A DNA stretch of 64,000 bases from Paraspadella gotoi (GCA_051294375.1 CM119270.1:1526753-1590752), one strand, 5' to 3'; shown: positions 12,026-25,809, counted from the stretch's first letter. Program-made: numbers and translations. Notes: generated by a model from the letters alone, not told the origin.

Positions 12026-12454
12026 TCAACAGCTTTGATTTTCCTCCTTGCTTGGTTGATGGTGACAATTCGTTGTGGCTGTGGATTGATCTTTCGAAAC
12101 GCTCCCTGAAGTTGAGGTTTGCTTCCTGACAACCTGCCTGTACAAGGTTTCTGCTGTGTTGTTGGTTTCCAGTTGCAGGTCGGCCTTTGCTTCATTGGTG
12201 ATAAGCGGCGGGCGATTCCCCAGGGTCCTGGGTTTTGCATCGAACTTTCCACACCTTGCCTTCAACTGTGTCGCCATCAGCAATGTACATTTTTTACGCC
12301 GTCCTGGATTGAACGTATCCATCTTACCCACCGAGACGCGTCCTTCCAGTAGGCTCTCCTGCTTGTCAGCTGGGATGTTGCCAGTGCAGTGTCTCGCTCG
12401 ATCATGCACTGGTAGGTTGTTTGTCATTTCAACATGTCCCCGTGCCGAGGCCAC
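12026..12454 (-). pseudogene. unrecognised element-encoded open frame
   Basis: The longest frame in the segment (142 codons), basic and Thr/Asn-rich, open to TGA near its low-coordinate end. No motif recognised. It lies in the same element-like segment and is probably a fragment of its 3' coding part. Confidence 0.25.
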
Positions 12455-13179
12455 CTGGCTGCCTTAGCGCTTCATACTTGTCCCTGAACAATGCTGTGAT
12501 TGGCTTATTGTCCCATGGAGGCGACATGTAGTACTCCTCTTTGTTGGGAGAGGTGAACTACCCATCAGTTGGTCAGGTGGGACCAGGGTTAGTGGACGGC
12601 TGTCCGATTATTATGTCTGGTCGTTCTCATCGCCGAGACATAAAATACTTGTGAAGAGAAACCATTTTGAACATAATTCGAGGTTGATCCTCTTCGGTGG
12701 AGGGTGATATGTGCAGTGGGCTGGTGTGAGTAAGGCGTAAAGCGAGTTCCATGGCAGGATCTTGCTTGACAGGCGCCACTTTTCAAGAAATTTTCTCCGT
12801 GTTTAAAAGATGCACCTGTGTCATACAGGCACTAGCAGGTGCTCCCGCGGCGATGACTGCTGGTATGTAGCTGTTTTGCTGTATGTGACAGGCAAAGTCC
12901 CGTGTCGTCTCTGGGTTCCGTCCTTGGTCCCCTTGTATAGCACTGGCCATCCTTTCTGGCGACAGGCAGGCATAGTCAACCTCGATCTTGGTGTTCAGGT
13001 TTTGGATGAGAAAGCAGGGAATGTTTCTGGTTGGTGGTCATTCCATCTCCACAGCGCCTGAATGGTTGCCTGGTGAGCGATGTCTCATTCTGCTCGCCAG
13101 CTACTATGCGGTAAGTTGGGTTATTCTTAACTTGTGCGCAGTTCGGGTTGAAGCTTCTGAGCTTCCCGAGTCTTTCTCG

Positions 13180-14850
13180 GCACTGTTTTCATCGCGGGGT
13201 TTGGTCGGGTTTTCTGGGTTTCTCTAGGATTAGGCGATCTTCAGTGGCAATCCGGGGGCAGGTCGATGGGCCCTGGTGAGTAGGTCTGGTGGTGAGGAAT
13301 ACGCAGCAGGAAGAGGTCGGCGGGTGCCAGTGGTTGCAGATCAGAATCGGCTTCACTTCAATATTTGAAGCCTCTTCTGTGTGCCTCCTTGCCGAATTTG
13401 GCACAAGCTCTCGACCTTGTGATATGGCCCGTCTCTGTCAGCATTGTCCGCACTTGTTCCAGCCCTTCCATCCCAGTTTAATGGAGATGCTTGTTCTGGC
13501 GAGGGCGAAGCTCCTTTGCTTTCAAGGGGCTTAACAGGTTTGTACATCCGCGAAGCCGTGGAACTTTCCTTAAGCCTGTTTGCCGTTTCAGCAAAGGCTT
13601 AATCCTGGCTATTGAATCAGGCTTACACTTTGGTCCTTATCTCCATGACATCTTTGCCAAAGGTTTTTGGTTAAACTTCTTCAGCTGTTTTTGGTGATTT
13701 GTTTGAAACACAGTTGTCTTATTTTTTTATTTGATGGTTTGGGTGGCTGTCCTTTTCAACTATTAGTTTGGTCACAATATCATCGGCCTTATCGAAGGGT
13801 GGGCCGGGGGCCTTTCTTTTCTCCAGAGTTGCCCTTTCTGGCTTTCACATCACTGTTTTTTGGTTTTTCTCTTTTTGTTACATTGGATGATCGAGCTGTG
13901 TAGTCTGGAGGTTTGCTGAGCGTTGCCAGAGCGGTTTGATTTTTCAAGCCCTCTTCCTCCAGTTCTTCTTCATGCTTTTGGTCATGGCCTTTGATGTGCC
14001 TGAGCATGGTGCCTTTGGTTGTGGGTCCAAAGTGCTGCTTCTTGAATCCCCTGGTCCCGTAATTAGTACTGTTGGTGAGCTCTTTGTTGTGCAAAATCCT
14101 CTATGTTGCCTTCAATGATCTTTCTCGTTGGATGTTAGGGTTTTTTTAGGTAGCCCCGCATTATATTCAATTACCTCTGCCAAGGTCGCGGGTTTCTCCT
14201 CGTCTCAAGCATCTGGGTCTATTCCAGAGTTTCGAAGTGATGCCTGGGACATAGGGGGCTCAAGAGCTCCACAAGCATTTGGGATGCGATCAAAGTCTGG
14301 GATGGAGGCTCTGTCCTTCTTTCCTGACGAGTTTCCGAAGTTCTCCTTTGCTTTTCGTGACAAGGCAAGCCCATATTTGGCATGTAACTTGTGGATCTAT
14401 ACTTCAATTTTTGGCTTCAGCGAAGTGGCTTCTGTGATGCTCACTGATGATTTTTGCAGAGGTGCACAAGTCCTAGCCACATAGATTGGTCGATAGGTTC
14501 TATGAACTGGCTGGCTGAATCTGTCCTCCGCGCCAGTAGGGCTCGTAATTGCTGGCGATTTTGTCTTGGCTGGAGAGTCTTAAAACCTCATAGAAGCTGC
14601 GCAGAAAGTCTTGTGGTGATTTCTCAGCCTCTTTTCTCAGCCTGATGGGGATGACGACTATAGGAGTATAGGAGGGTTGGGCTCACTCCTTTTGCTTTCA
14701 AGATTCCATCTTGCAAGAGGTTGTCCGCAAAGGCGATCATCGGAGGTTGATTTTGGCCAACGTCGCAGTAAGCACGGAGTTGCCAGCCCTTTAATGTGTT
14801 TTGGGGTCTTTGTTGTTGCGCCAAGATATCATAGGTCTTCATCTATGTTT
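13180..14850 (-). pseudogene. gag-like remnant, frame-broken
   Basis: Natural-looking protein segments alternate between the three minus frames, for example a segment with SPQDFLRSFYEVLRLS near 14600 and a basic, Ser/Pro-rich segment from 14407 towards 14195. Stops and frame changes occur every 100-300 bases. The DFLRxF pattern resembles retroelement capsid helices; no CCHC knuckle could be confirmed. Assignment to gag is inference from the position after an LTR-like end. Confidence 0.3.
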
Positions 14851-15272
14851 TGAGTTTATCCACTTTGAGCAAGGCCTGCTTACAATGTCTTTGACTCTTT
14901 GGCTCAGTATCAAAGATTTTGTTGTGTCATCTGGTTGATCAGTCATTGATCGATCTTTAAGATTTGGCGGGTGATTTCGCCTGTCATTGTGTCCAATTGC
15001 AGTGATGCCCTTTAGAGCTCTCGATCCCAGCTTGAATGTTTTGAACTCCACTTTGTTCCTGGGCATGCTACCGTTCTGTGCTTGCGGCGTCAGTCTGAAT
15101 TGTGCCGCAGCCTACCTTTTTTCCACTGGAAAAGGGTTCCATGCCTGGCTTGCTTGGAGAATGGCGGGGCAGAGGTGTAGTCGTTTTTTTGACATTTTTC
15201 TTTAGCGGGTTGTGTGGTGCGAGGTAAGCTGCTTGATCTTTACTTGGAGCGTGGTGAGGTCGAGGTCCACTC

Positions 15273-15632
15273 CTGTACACCTAAATTTAAGTAACAGACA
15301 GCAGATTCTATATGAAGACCAAAGTGGAATTTTATTCTCAGAAAATAGAACATGAAGACGGTTGGTCAATTTCAGACAGAGTGAATCAAAGCAGAAACAG
15401 AGCTATTTAATACATAGGGTAGAGTAGACGAACCAGATTCCTCTTCCGGAATCCTCCTCCTCTTCTCTTCTGGAACCGTTCTTTCTCTCCGGAAACTATT
15501 TTGTTTTCCTTTTCTGGATTTTGGGGCTTCCAAAAATCCCATTTCGAATCATCCAGAATCTTCTCCTCTGCCGGAATCCTCTTCCTAATCCTTCCTCGTG
15601 TTTCCCGGGTTTTCATCCTCTGTGATGGTGAG
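15273..15632 (-). repeat. LTR-like end with TATA and poly(A) motifs
   Basis: On minus, in order: a purine-rich stretch, TATTAAATA (15404-15412), GAGAATAAAA with AATAAA at 15331-15336, then TGTTACTT and a GTGTACA end near 15273. The order promoter, poly(A) signal, element body fits a 5' LTR (U3-R-U5). No matching 3' LTR was found near 11930. Confidence 0.35.
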
Positions 15633-15715
15633 TTGGGGTTGATAATAATATACGCATCTAACCAGTTTAATTTTTATTAATTTTCTGTTCCCCCCCTGGA
15701 ATCCTTTCAAACTAT

Positions 15716-18025
15716 GACGACCATGAAACGAAATAACGTGGCGTTTATTGTTCCGTGCATAAAAAAAATTTCACTGTTCAATTATTATTTCTATTTCTTT
15801 TTATTTTTTTAAAAACATTATAGTTTCATATGTCGATATCCAAAATTCAATGCAGAAATCTTTTTTTGTTTGTTTAGAATATACCAAATATAGGGTGAAA
15901 GATGATAATTTTTAAAAAAAGTTACTTCATTCATTATTTATTCCTAGAATTGTATAGAAAAAAATAAAAAAAAAAGTAATAGTACCATAGTTAGTGTTAT
16001 ATCTCTACAAAATAGATGGAATAAAAAAACCTCATTTAAAAATTTCGTATCAGGAAGTGGGGTCTAAGGCTACCAATGGCAATCCTCCCACGCCGATGTG
16101 TCTCGGTCAAATAATTTTTTTTACTTTAATACATTTGAAAGGGAAAAAAAGAAAATTTCAGAATGCAGGTTGTATAAGGTACAGATAATCTGGACTTACT
16201 GAAATGAATTAACATGACCTTTTATATCTTGTGAAATGGGGTACGTAAATGATATCTAAAAAAATTAGATATTAAGTCAGTCAATGAACCCTTTCTAATG
16301 GGCTATTACGAAATATTTTTTATTAATGTAAAAATGGGATGATAAATAAGTAGAATTTAAATTCCTTGCTAATATTTAAAGAAAATTATCATACAATTTA
16401 ACACAATGATGTCTTGCTTTATAAATATAGTTGCCATTGTTTTTTTTTATATAATTTTTTAAAACTTTATTATGATAAACAAGCATGTGTGTCAGCCTTT
16501 TATGAGTACGTTTGCAGTAAAAATAATAAAGAATGCTAATGTTTTTTCAACAGACCAGAAGGTAGATTGTCCAGGAGCTGTTTATTTATCAAGCTGAAAA
16601 CAATTTTTTGGTAATTTACATTTTTTGATATTTAAAAAAACATTTTAACAAGCTACAACAGCCTCAATTTTTGCTTGTTTTTTACTATTACTTAAAAATA
16701 TCAAGCAGTTTAAATGATAAGAAATTTAATAAATAAATCAATAATGTTAATTCAGTCTTCCCTTTTTCAGATTACAAAGAAAAATAAAAAAATTCATATG
16801 CCTCATCTTGAAATTTTAAAAGCAAAAAAACTGTTATATCTTTTAACTCTGATAAACAGAAGCCTATATAAAAATTATGGATTAATTTAATAAAACTTTT
16901 TTAGAAAGGTGTCCCATGATTTAGGGCTTTATTTGATAAGCCACAACCCACCTTGCTGCTCTTTTCTTTCAAAAGTTATTAAAAAAAATACTTTTTTTCA
17001 AACTACCGCAGTACATACTCTTTGTTAAATAAGAAATTTTTGGCAAGCGGAGTATCTCACTTTATTTCTATGATACATATACTTAAATTTAAAATAAAAC
17101 TTAAAGAAAAATTTTTTTGGTCATTAGAGACATAATCCACTTCCAGATGTACCCATGCGTATAATATTGATTTATTTATTTCCTAAAAAAGCCTAATTAC
17201 AAAAAATTGAAATTTTTTTAAAATTGGTTTGAAATAAAATTATTCTCCGACCTAGTGCCATTGAGAAATAATGGTTTCTGCATAGAATAATCACAATATC
17301 AAAAAAATAAAAAATCAGCCTCTTAGAAAATTGAAAGGCTAGAGGACTGATTTTTTAGAATGAAAATTTTTCCTAACTCAAACTCCATTATTCTCAAGTT
17401 TCAAAATATTTTTTCCAAAATCATTCGATCAATTTTTTTTATTAATTTAAAATGTTTTTATGATGTTTTTTTGTTTGAAAAAGATGAAAAAAGTGGAAAT
17501 TATAGTAATTACTATAGGTTTTTGGAATACCTTTAAAATATTAGATAATTAGATACAAGGAGTAATCAGAGAAAACTTCCATTCAAAAACAATTGAAAAG
17601 AATTTGTCATATTGTTATTGTAGGATTAATCTGACTAATTATCGAACATATTATTCAATAAAAATTGAGTGAAATGGATGGGCTTAAAAATATTCATCCT
17701 TGGTCTCGGTTAACTATTAAACGTTATCGTTAAAGTTTTTTTTAATAATGATTATATTTTTTTTGCATTATAACAAGCAATGGTCTAAAATTGTTGTAAG
17801 CGTTTTCGAGTCTAATATTTGCTTCAATCTTTTTTACTATTTTTTGATCTAGTTAGCTTTTTTTAATGTGGTCAAGGGTATGGTCAGATCACAGGTGAAT
17901 TCCCAGTAGTGTATATCGCACATATACCAAAAGTAATAATTCAGTTAATGTTGGCTCAGAAACAATTTAAAGGGGACAAAATCAGCCACGTGACAGTAAA
18001 CGCCACTTATTTTTTTCATTGTGTC
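15716..18025. mobile_element. 2.31 kb non-coding TIR DNA transposon
   Basis: The left end (GACGACCATGAAACG… to about 15757) matches the reverse complement of the right end (GACACAATGAAAAAA… from 18025 back to about 17984) over roughly 40 bp, including GTGGCGTTTA in both. It is bracketed by ACTAT at 15711-15715 and 18026-18030. Block A (1270-1290) shows the unoccupied site, with sequence running straight through ACTATATAAAT. The interior is AT-rich with no transposase-length frame, so it is non-autonomous. If the duplication is read as TA, a Tc1/mariner-type ending is possible; if ACTAT, another superfamily. Confidence 0.75.
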
Positions 18026-18155
18026 ACTATATAAATTCGCGGAGAAGCATATATAAACATAAACATACCATAGATTACATAAGTTATCCCCAAAATTGTA
18101 CCCAGATTTTTATATCACATTGTCACCTAGATTCACACGTCACGTGTCTCCAAAC

Positions 18156-18283
18156 CTGCGCGCTGTTGCAGATGACGCGATCCCCGCGGCGAAACTTGAG
18201 CAGTACGTCGTCGTTGTCGTTCCGCTGAGGATCGCCGTGTAAAATCTTGAACTCACTTCAGTGACCGAAGAAGAGCGTCGGGG
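18156..18283 (-). pseudogene. broken copy of NYN exon 1400-1523
   Basis: Aligns along its length with the intact exon in block A but has several single-base indels, so VTEV runs out of frame. Either a pseudogenised duplicate or sequencing error in a redundant contig; homopolymer-type indels favour error. Confidence 0.6.
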
Positions 18284-18898
18284 CTGGGGGGAGGGGGGAA
18301 GCGGGAGAGGAAGGGCGGGTGGAGAGGAGGGAGTGAGAAAGAGAGAGAGGGGAAGGGAAGAGAGAGTAAGGAAGGAGAGAGAGGGGAAAGGAGAGAAATG
18401 TGAGAGAAGGGAGAAGAAGGGAAGGGGGAGAGGAATAAGAAGGGGAGATGAAGGGAGAGAGAGAGAGGAAGGGAAGGGAAGAGAGAGAGGGAAGAGAGAG
18501 AGGGAAGGGAGAGAGAGAGATAGGAAGGAAGTAGAGAGAGAGAAGGGAAGAGAGAAGAGGGGGAAATTATTTTTTGTGAATGAGCGAGAGATTAGGGAGA
18601 GAGGACTGACTGAGAGGGAGGTGGGGAACAAGAGCTTGGCGAAAAAAAGAGAAGAGAATCGCAAAGTATAAAGAGAGAGAGAGAAATAGAACTGAAAAAC
18701 TGTTTTACTACGAAAAGACAGTCCGGTTGCTCGATTTCCTCGACGTAAATTTTCTTCCCCCTCTTTCACCCCATCTTACTCCCCCTACAAAGCCTCCCAT
18801 CCTAAATCCCCCACCCCTCTCGAAGATTTCTCAACACCCCACCCGGCCCCTTTCTCGATCCAATTAGCCCACAGTGCCTTTCCTTTAATCTAACCCGT

Positions 18899-19110
18899 TA
18901 ATCGATTAGGCGAATTTGTGCATGTCAACCCCTGAGCGACTCCTCAACACTCGTTGGTCGGCTGGCGGAGCGCACGTCGCGATATCCCAAAAGATCACGA
19001 CGAAGCGATAGGTTTTCGTGACTATGACGAGCGATTCCGGGTTGAAGCACATGCTTCAGTGTACAGTGGAGGGAGGTGATTTGGCGGTGAAAATCGTACA
19101 GTTAAGCAAT
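18899..19110 (-). pseudogene. broken copy of NYN first exon
   Basis: Copy of 1975-2183 with scattered indels; the start codon region reads CCATTGC instead of CCATGC, destroying the ATG. See the partner entry 18156-18283 for interpretation. Confidence 0.6.
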
Positions 19111-22100
19111 GGAGGCAAGACGTTGAATTATCTTTTTTTAACCGTGAAAATTAAATATTAAAATTTGTTTTTTTAGTAATTAATAAACGGTCTACTATAA
19201 AATTTATTTGAATTTCAAACCAAATGTAAATTATTAACGTAAAGCCAAGAGAAACGCATTTAAAAAGGAATTAAATACATTGTTTCCTGTACAGTGTAAA
19301 TGCCATGCCTCACTTTTACCTTAAAAACTCGGCGACTTAGAAACTATTTTGGAGATTTAATAATAAAAAAGCAGTAATAATATAAAATTAATAAAAAATC
19401 GCGGAATAAAATATTTAAAGCTAATTAGGCTTCCGAAAAATTTGGAACAAGAAAAAAAAATGTGTTTCCCGTTGGCCGAAGACGGAAGCCTGTTGAGAAC
19501 TGTTTTTACTCGTAAAGAAAAAAGAGATAGGATTAACGTAATAATAACCTTTAAAACAAGGAAATGTTAAATCAATCGATGGATGACACAATTTGAATTT
19601 AAAATTGACAAAAATAAATTAAAAAAGTTTTCAAAATAAAATTCAACAATGATAAACTTTCCATCACTGCCGCGAAAAATACGAAGAGACAAAGAATGAA
19701 GAGATAAAACTTCCTAATCTGAAGATTTAAGTTTCTTGACTCAGATACTGACTTTCAATTGATCGTCTTCAATCCTTAAGTAAAATCCTTTAATCCTTTA
19801 AGTAAAATTGGTCTTTTGTGTTTTTTTTCTCGACTAGACCAGAGGAGCTGAAGCGTCACGCGCGGGAAAAATTTCAAATTAGAACCGAGCAGTTTTTTAT
19901 ATAATGTAATTTTTTAAGTAATATTATTTATTATATATTACAGTGAAATATTACTAAATTATAATGTTTAAATTTTGTAAGAGCTATTCGAAAGATTTGG
20001 ATAGTCCCTGCAGAAGCCGCTATAAGAACGAGTTAGAATAATGTGAACTCATAAATCCATTGAGCGGGTAATTAACAAATGAATCTCTTCTCTCTTTCTC
20101 TCGCTCTCTTCCGTCTCTCTCTCTCTTTCTTCTCTTCTTCTCCCTCTCTCCTCTCTCTCTCTCTCTCTCTCCTCCTCTCTCCCTTCTCTTCCAGTCAAAA
20201 GGCGAAAGACGAATCACGGCATTATTGTGCGGGAAAATTAAGTTCTTTGTCTCTCTTTGTGCCCGCTGAAAAAAATAGACGAGAGAGAAGAGAGAGAAGA
20301 GAGAGAGAGATAGAATGACGTTCTTAGTTAAGAAAAGGAAGACTAAAACCTGAAGGGACGGAATAAAATTAGGAAAATGAGAAGCAACGTGGAACCACAA
20401 TTGGAGAGTGGTGATTACAGACGGAGGTTATCGGATTAACAGATGGGGATGGAGAACAGATTGGAAAAACAGATGGAAGATTAACAATTCAGGATTAGTC
20501 GGACTACGATGAAAATATCGAGATAAAGTTTAATTCAGTGAAGGGAAACTAAAACAAAATTAGCAATGGCAACAAGAATGTATATAAAAAAAGCAGAAAG
20601 AGGCAACAGAGTAAATGGAGGAAAAAGGCGGCAGAGTGAGAAAAAAGCAGCTGCATGTAGGAAGCCAAAAAGCGCCAAATGGAGATGGATAAGGAGCGCA
20701 GCTGATAAAAAAGAGAAAAAAAAGCAGTATCAGTAAAGAAAAAAGCAGGGGAATGGAGAGAGAGAAATAGCTGGCTCATTAAAAAGAAAAAGAGCAGGAG
20801 ATATCACTGGAAGAAGAGATAAACGATTAAGGACGAAAAGAACGTTTGCGCCGAAGCAAATGACTTTTTTCGCTGCAAACGAATTGAGTTGGACACGAGA
20901 GTTTAAATCTGAAAATTATTTCTGACTTTGGTCAAATTAAAAATTATAATCTATGTAAGCATAAATTTCATTTTAACCTTCATTTTTTTCGTTTTAAACG
21001 TTGAAAAAACTAACTTATTGAAGATCATACAATATTTTCATTCTTTTTCACCCTTTGATTAAAAAGAACAACGTATTTACCGAAAATGAAAAAGTTTTAA
21101 TGAATATTTACGTCAAATAGTCGACGAAAACTAAAAAAATAAAGGGGAAATAAACTTAGTAATTGAAGCGTTAAATGCATGTAAGCCTTGGCATTTTGAG
21201 TTTCAAGTAATGCTGTAGGCGAGTAATGTATGGCAAAATGCTGTTAATGCCGTGGCAAAATGCTGTTTATGCCGTGGCACTTGACCCTGGAAAGGATACC
21301 ATTGTCAAGCACCGCGTCGCCGACCGGCGGAATATGTCGTGCTCCCGGCAGAACTCCCAGAGAATCGATCGTTGCACCGGCATGCACCGGCAAGGCTCCG
21401 ATGGCATCACCGAAATGCCACGAACGGAGACGCGGCGTATTCCTTCCTCTTTGGCTTGAGAGGTCCCGAATTGGTAGGGCAAGCGACCGACAAGATGACG
21501 TCATTGATTCTCCTCTCTCTCTTCTACTCTCTTCTCTCCTTCTCTCTTCTCTCTCTCTCTCTCTCTCGTCTCTCTCTCTCTTTTCTCAGCTCGAGTTCTT
21601 CGTACAAGGCTTCCCAACTCAAACTTGTTTGCACTGAATAATTCTTTTAACCAAAGAATTGTTAACAGTTTTTAATTTGTTTTAAAAAGAAATTAAACAA
21701 TTGAATTAAATCTCAAGTTAAAAATGTAATTACATTTGAGTACTATTTACTCTTTAAATTTTTAGAACCTGTGACGATTGAGTATTACTTTTAAAAATTG
21801 CCCATCTGTAAGTCATATTTGGTTTTTATTTATAGATAGTATAGATCTATAGTTCGGTCCACTGTAACTCTATAATTTTCAGTCGTTGGCAGCTCGCACG
21901 TCCGGTACTTAATCCTGCTCGTACATTCGTGCCCCCTATAACGTACATCTCACTTCTTTCCGTACGTCTGTACTTTCTCGTACGAGTTTAGTCGCCGTGA
22001 TTTCCTGTTCCTCTGTTTTAAAAGTGGGACGTATGAATAGAAGAGAGGAGGTGAAAAGAAGAGAAAAGAAGAAAAGAAAAGAAAGAAAAGAAAAGAAAAG

Positions 22101-22509
22101 AAAAAAAAGAAGAGAAAGGAAAGTAAATTAAATTAGAAAGAGAAAAATTAAAATTAATGCAATGATAATACTTATGTAATATAATAATAATATAATAATA
22201 TAATAAATAATATTATGTATACCTACCATCTTCATGCGATAGAGAAAAGTTCGTAATTCTGTGATTTTTAAGAAAACTGACTGTGAAGACAAAAAGAGTC
22301 TGATTGAAAGCATGCATGGTGCTTTCTGACCTGTCCGAACAGCAGGAGGTAATAAGCTTATTAAAGTGAATGAATGAGGATTTAAAAAGAAAAACAAAAG
22401 TAAACAGAAAACACAAAGACACTGTTTTCTCTTTAATGTGTTCGTTTATATTTCCGTCTCATCCACGTCGTCCATATACATACTGGTTAAATGATCGGGA
22501 GCGAGAGAG

Positions 22510-22558
<49 letters not shown>

Positions 22559-24434
22559 AGAGCGAGCGAGAGAGAGAGAGAGAGAGGCATATTGTTGCAG
22601 TCGATGGCTAGAGAGAGAAGCCAACCAATAAAAATTATATTATTTCCTCGGCGAATTAATATATTATATAGCGATTTATGGTTGACTCCGAGCTTAATTT
22701 AAGACCTTCGCTTGCCTTTAAAAACAGTGGGAGAAGAGAGAGAGAGAGAGAAGAGAGGAGTAGAGAGAGAGAGAGCAGAGACGAAGAGAGATGAGAAAGA
22801 ACTTTGGCTTATTGGTAACTCTTGTTCTATTGTTGAAATTAAAGTTTACTTTCAATAAAGTTTAAAGTTTACCATATTTAGTAATTCTTCCTTTTATCAT
22901 TCGTATTCCTTATTTCTTTTTTATATTTTCTTCTCTTTTCTCTTTTCCCCTCCCCCTCCATCACTCTCTCCCTCATCCCTCCCCCTATCTCTGTCTCTCT
23001 TGCTCTCTCTGTCTCCTTCTCATCTCTTCTTCTTCTCTCTCTTCTCTCTCTCTCTCTCTCTCTCTTCCTCTCTCTCCTCTCTCTCCTCTCTCTCTCTTCT
23101 CTCACACTCTCTCTCCTCTCTCTCTTTCTACTCTCTCTCTCCTCCTCTCTCCCCCTCTCTCTCTTCATTCTCTCTCTCTCTCGCCCCACTCCCCCTACTT
23201 TTCCTCATCTCTCTCTCTCTTCACGACGCCGTGATTCTTAAGGCGAGAAGAGGCGCAGATGAGATGTGACGGTCACTCGTGGTCACGTGACGTCATCTGA
23301 CACTGGTCAAACGGTTATTGCACGTGAAGGTAAGGAGGAGGAGAAGAAGGAGTGAAGAAGATTGAAGGAAGGAAAGCCTGGAGAGGAGGAAGAGGAGAGG
23401 AGGTGAGTTTGGGGAATGAGAAGAAAAGACTGGAAACGAGAAATATCGGAGAGAAAGTGAGGGAGAGAGAGGCTATGAGAGAGAGGGAGGGGAGGGAGAG
23501 AGGCAGGGGTGTGAGAGAGAGGAGGAGAGAAGATGAGGAGGTAATTGAAAGAAAGAAGGAGAGTAGAGAGGGGGGAGGGAGAGAAAGGAGAGAGAGGTGA
23601 GAGAGAGAGGGGGAGAGAGACGGCAGAAGAGAGAGAGAGGAAAGAGTAGAGGAGGGGATGTGAGCCGGAGCGAAGTGAGAGAGTAAGAGAGAGCAGGAGG
23701 AAGAAGAAGGTATAAAAGGGGTAAAAGAAGTAAAGAGGAGTGAAAAAGATAGGTAGAGGAAGAAAGGAAAAGAAGAAGAACTCTTACCGGCGCGGAGAAT
23801 GGGAAGAATGTAAAAAAATAGAATAAAGTATTTGATTTCGAGTTTTTAAACAAATTTAACGTTCTCTTAGTTATTCAATAATTTATGTAACCAAAACCAT
23901 CTGTGTACACAAATACCACAGTTTTATGGTCAATAATGTTTTTTTCTAAAACATTTGGAACATTGGCAAACCCCTTTCTTCTTGGTCACTTCAGAGGTAC
24001 ACGTTGTAAGCAGAGTAGTATCAGTAGTACTTTTAAACTTGTTTGTACGTATCAGCTGCTCCCTCTATTTCTGGAAACAACACTAATAATCCCCCCTCCA
24101 AGAAATAATAAATAATAGAATAATAAATAAATATAGGATAAAAGAAACATATAAGCAATAAATAAATCTATATAAAATTGAATTAGGTGAAACAATTCAT
24201 TTTTTTCCAATTTATATAACTAAGAGAACTTTAGAACGTGGGCATCGAATATCTTTATTTATAATGTGCCCATCCGTCCTCCGAGTCGTTATCATTCATT
24301 GGTAACATATTTAATAACGAATATTTCAAATATTTATATTTATCCCCCTCACTCCGTGGGAAATCTTCAATGGAGAAATACAAGTAGTGGGGTTTATTGA
24401 ATTTTTCCTACTGCTTGATCCGTCCGAAGAGATA

Positions 24435-24472
<38 letters not shown>

Positions 24473-24576
24473 GAGAGAGCAGAGATGAGAAGAGGAGAGA
24501 GAGAGAGTAAAAGAAAGAGTAAGAAAGAAGACAGAGAGAGAGACCCGGTACTACCAGAACCATTTCCCAATTTTTT
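19111..24576. other. non-coding part of copy C
   Basis: Counterpart of 2184-7380 with no independent exon. It includes the CRE copy near 21500, a SINE-like fragment at 22265-22380, GA tracts at 22507-22590, and the CACGTG/TGACGTCA pair at 23284-23295. Confidence 0.6.
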
Positions 24577-24601
24577 NNNNNNNNNNNNNNNNNNNNNNNN
24601 N
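24577..24601. other. assembly gap of exactly 25 N in a poly(T) run
   Basis: Flanked by T runs on both sides. Copy A is continuous here (7374-7386), so the true missing length is probably close to zero. Confidence 0.99.
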
Positions 24602-24824
24602 TTTTTCTTTCCTTTTTGCTATTTGCCGTCCGCTCGTTGGGTACATCCGAGGTGCGACCGTAGAAAATAAGGTTTAAAAATGGAGGAAGAGGAGGAGGAA
24701 GAGGAGGAAGAGGAGGAGGAGGAGATTCCTCTACCTCCCTTTCCTTTTTCCTCCTCCTCCTCCTCTTCTTCCTCCGGCGAAGCAGCAAAGTCGAGGCGCG
24801 CGCCTGGTGGTAGAATGACGACGT

Positions 24825-24940
<116 letters not shown>

Positions 24941-25699
24941 TAGCGACGGCAAGCGTTCCTTCGTTTTTTACTGGGAATCAGCTCCGCCTTCCTGTCTGTC
25001 GACGCTCGAAAGGAAACCGGAATTCCATAACATAAATAAAAAAAAAAGAAAGAGATACGAAAGAAGGAAAACATAAATGACGTAATAATAAAACAAATAA
25101 ATAAATCAACAAATAAATAAACATTTTTACGATTGATTTTGCGACTCGCCGTTTTTAGTTTAATGAACATGAATTCTTTCTACGATTTTATATTTTTTCG
25201 GAATACAGTATACCGGAATAACGTATTTATAAATTTCTCAATTTCGATTTTTTTTTTTTTTTTAAATATTTTTGCGAGATTTAAAAATCGTTATCCCAAG
25301 GATCACAACTCGAAAACCTGACCCTCGTTAACTTACCTTTTTGCCTTTTTTCGTCACTACGTTATTTGTATAATTCTTCAATTCGTTATTTCGTATTTAA
25401 TCATTTAAAAACAAACGAAATCTTTGAATATATAACTTACACAGTTTTTCAAACTCCGAAATCTTTGCACTTTAGTGCGTACGTAATCGTTCCGGAAAAG
25501 CAGAGATGTACGGACGCATCGTTCGAACAAAGTGGGCGGACGCCTACGTATATCTGTGCGTGTTTTTTTTTTGTTTTGTGTTGTGTCCGAACGTTCGTCC
25601 TTTCGTTCGGACGTCATTGTGGCCAGGATAGATCGGTGGGGAAAATTACAAAAGTGGACCATGATAAAATGGGTAACGACGACGACGACGATGTCGACG

Positions 25700-25736
<37 letters not shown>

Positions 25737-25799
25737 CGACAATTCCGCCTCTTCAACGCCTTTCTAATACTAATCTTGATTTACCGACACCCACTCTCT

Positions 25800-25809
25800 N
25801 NNNNNNNNN
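25800..25809. other. assembly gap of exactly 10 N
   Basis: Marks the right end of copy C; sequence right of it does not match block A or B. Confidence 0.99.

Larger units (their letters stand above)
11929..15632 (-). mobile_element. degenerate LTR-retrotransposon-like segment
   Basis: About 3.7 kb, distinct in composition (near 47% GC, no microsatellites) from its flanks. Read on minus, it starts with an LTR-like end (15273-15632), then a gag-like, repeatedly frame-shifted coding stretch. No reverse transcriptase, integrase or second LTR was recognised, so it is truncated, non-autonomous, or another class of element. The two flanks belong to different positions of the A/B/C block (about 7118 on the left, about 1196 on the right). 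The junctions are therefore not one insertion site and may be assembly joins. Confidence 0.4.

Noticed and set aside
18140-18769. 209-codon minus frame in copy C
   Set aside because: Mostly CT-tract translation; the real exon inside is frame-broken.
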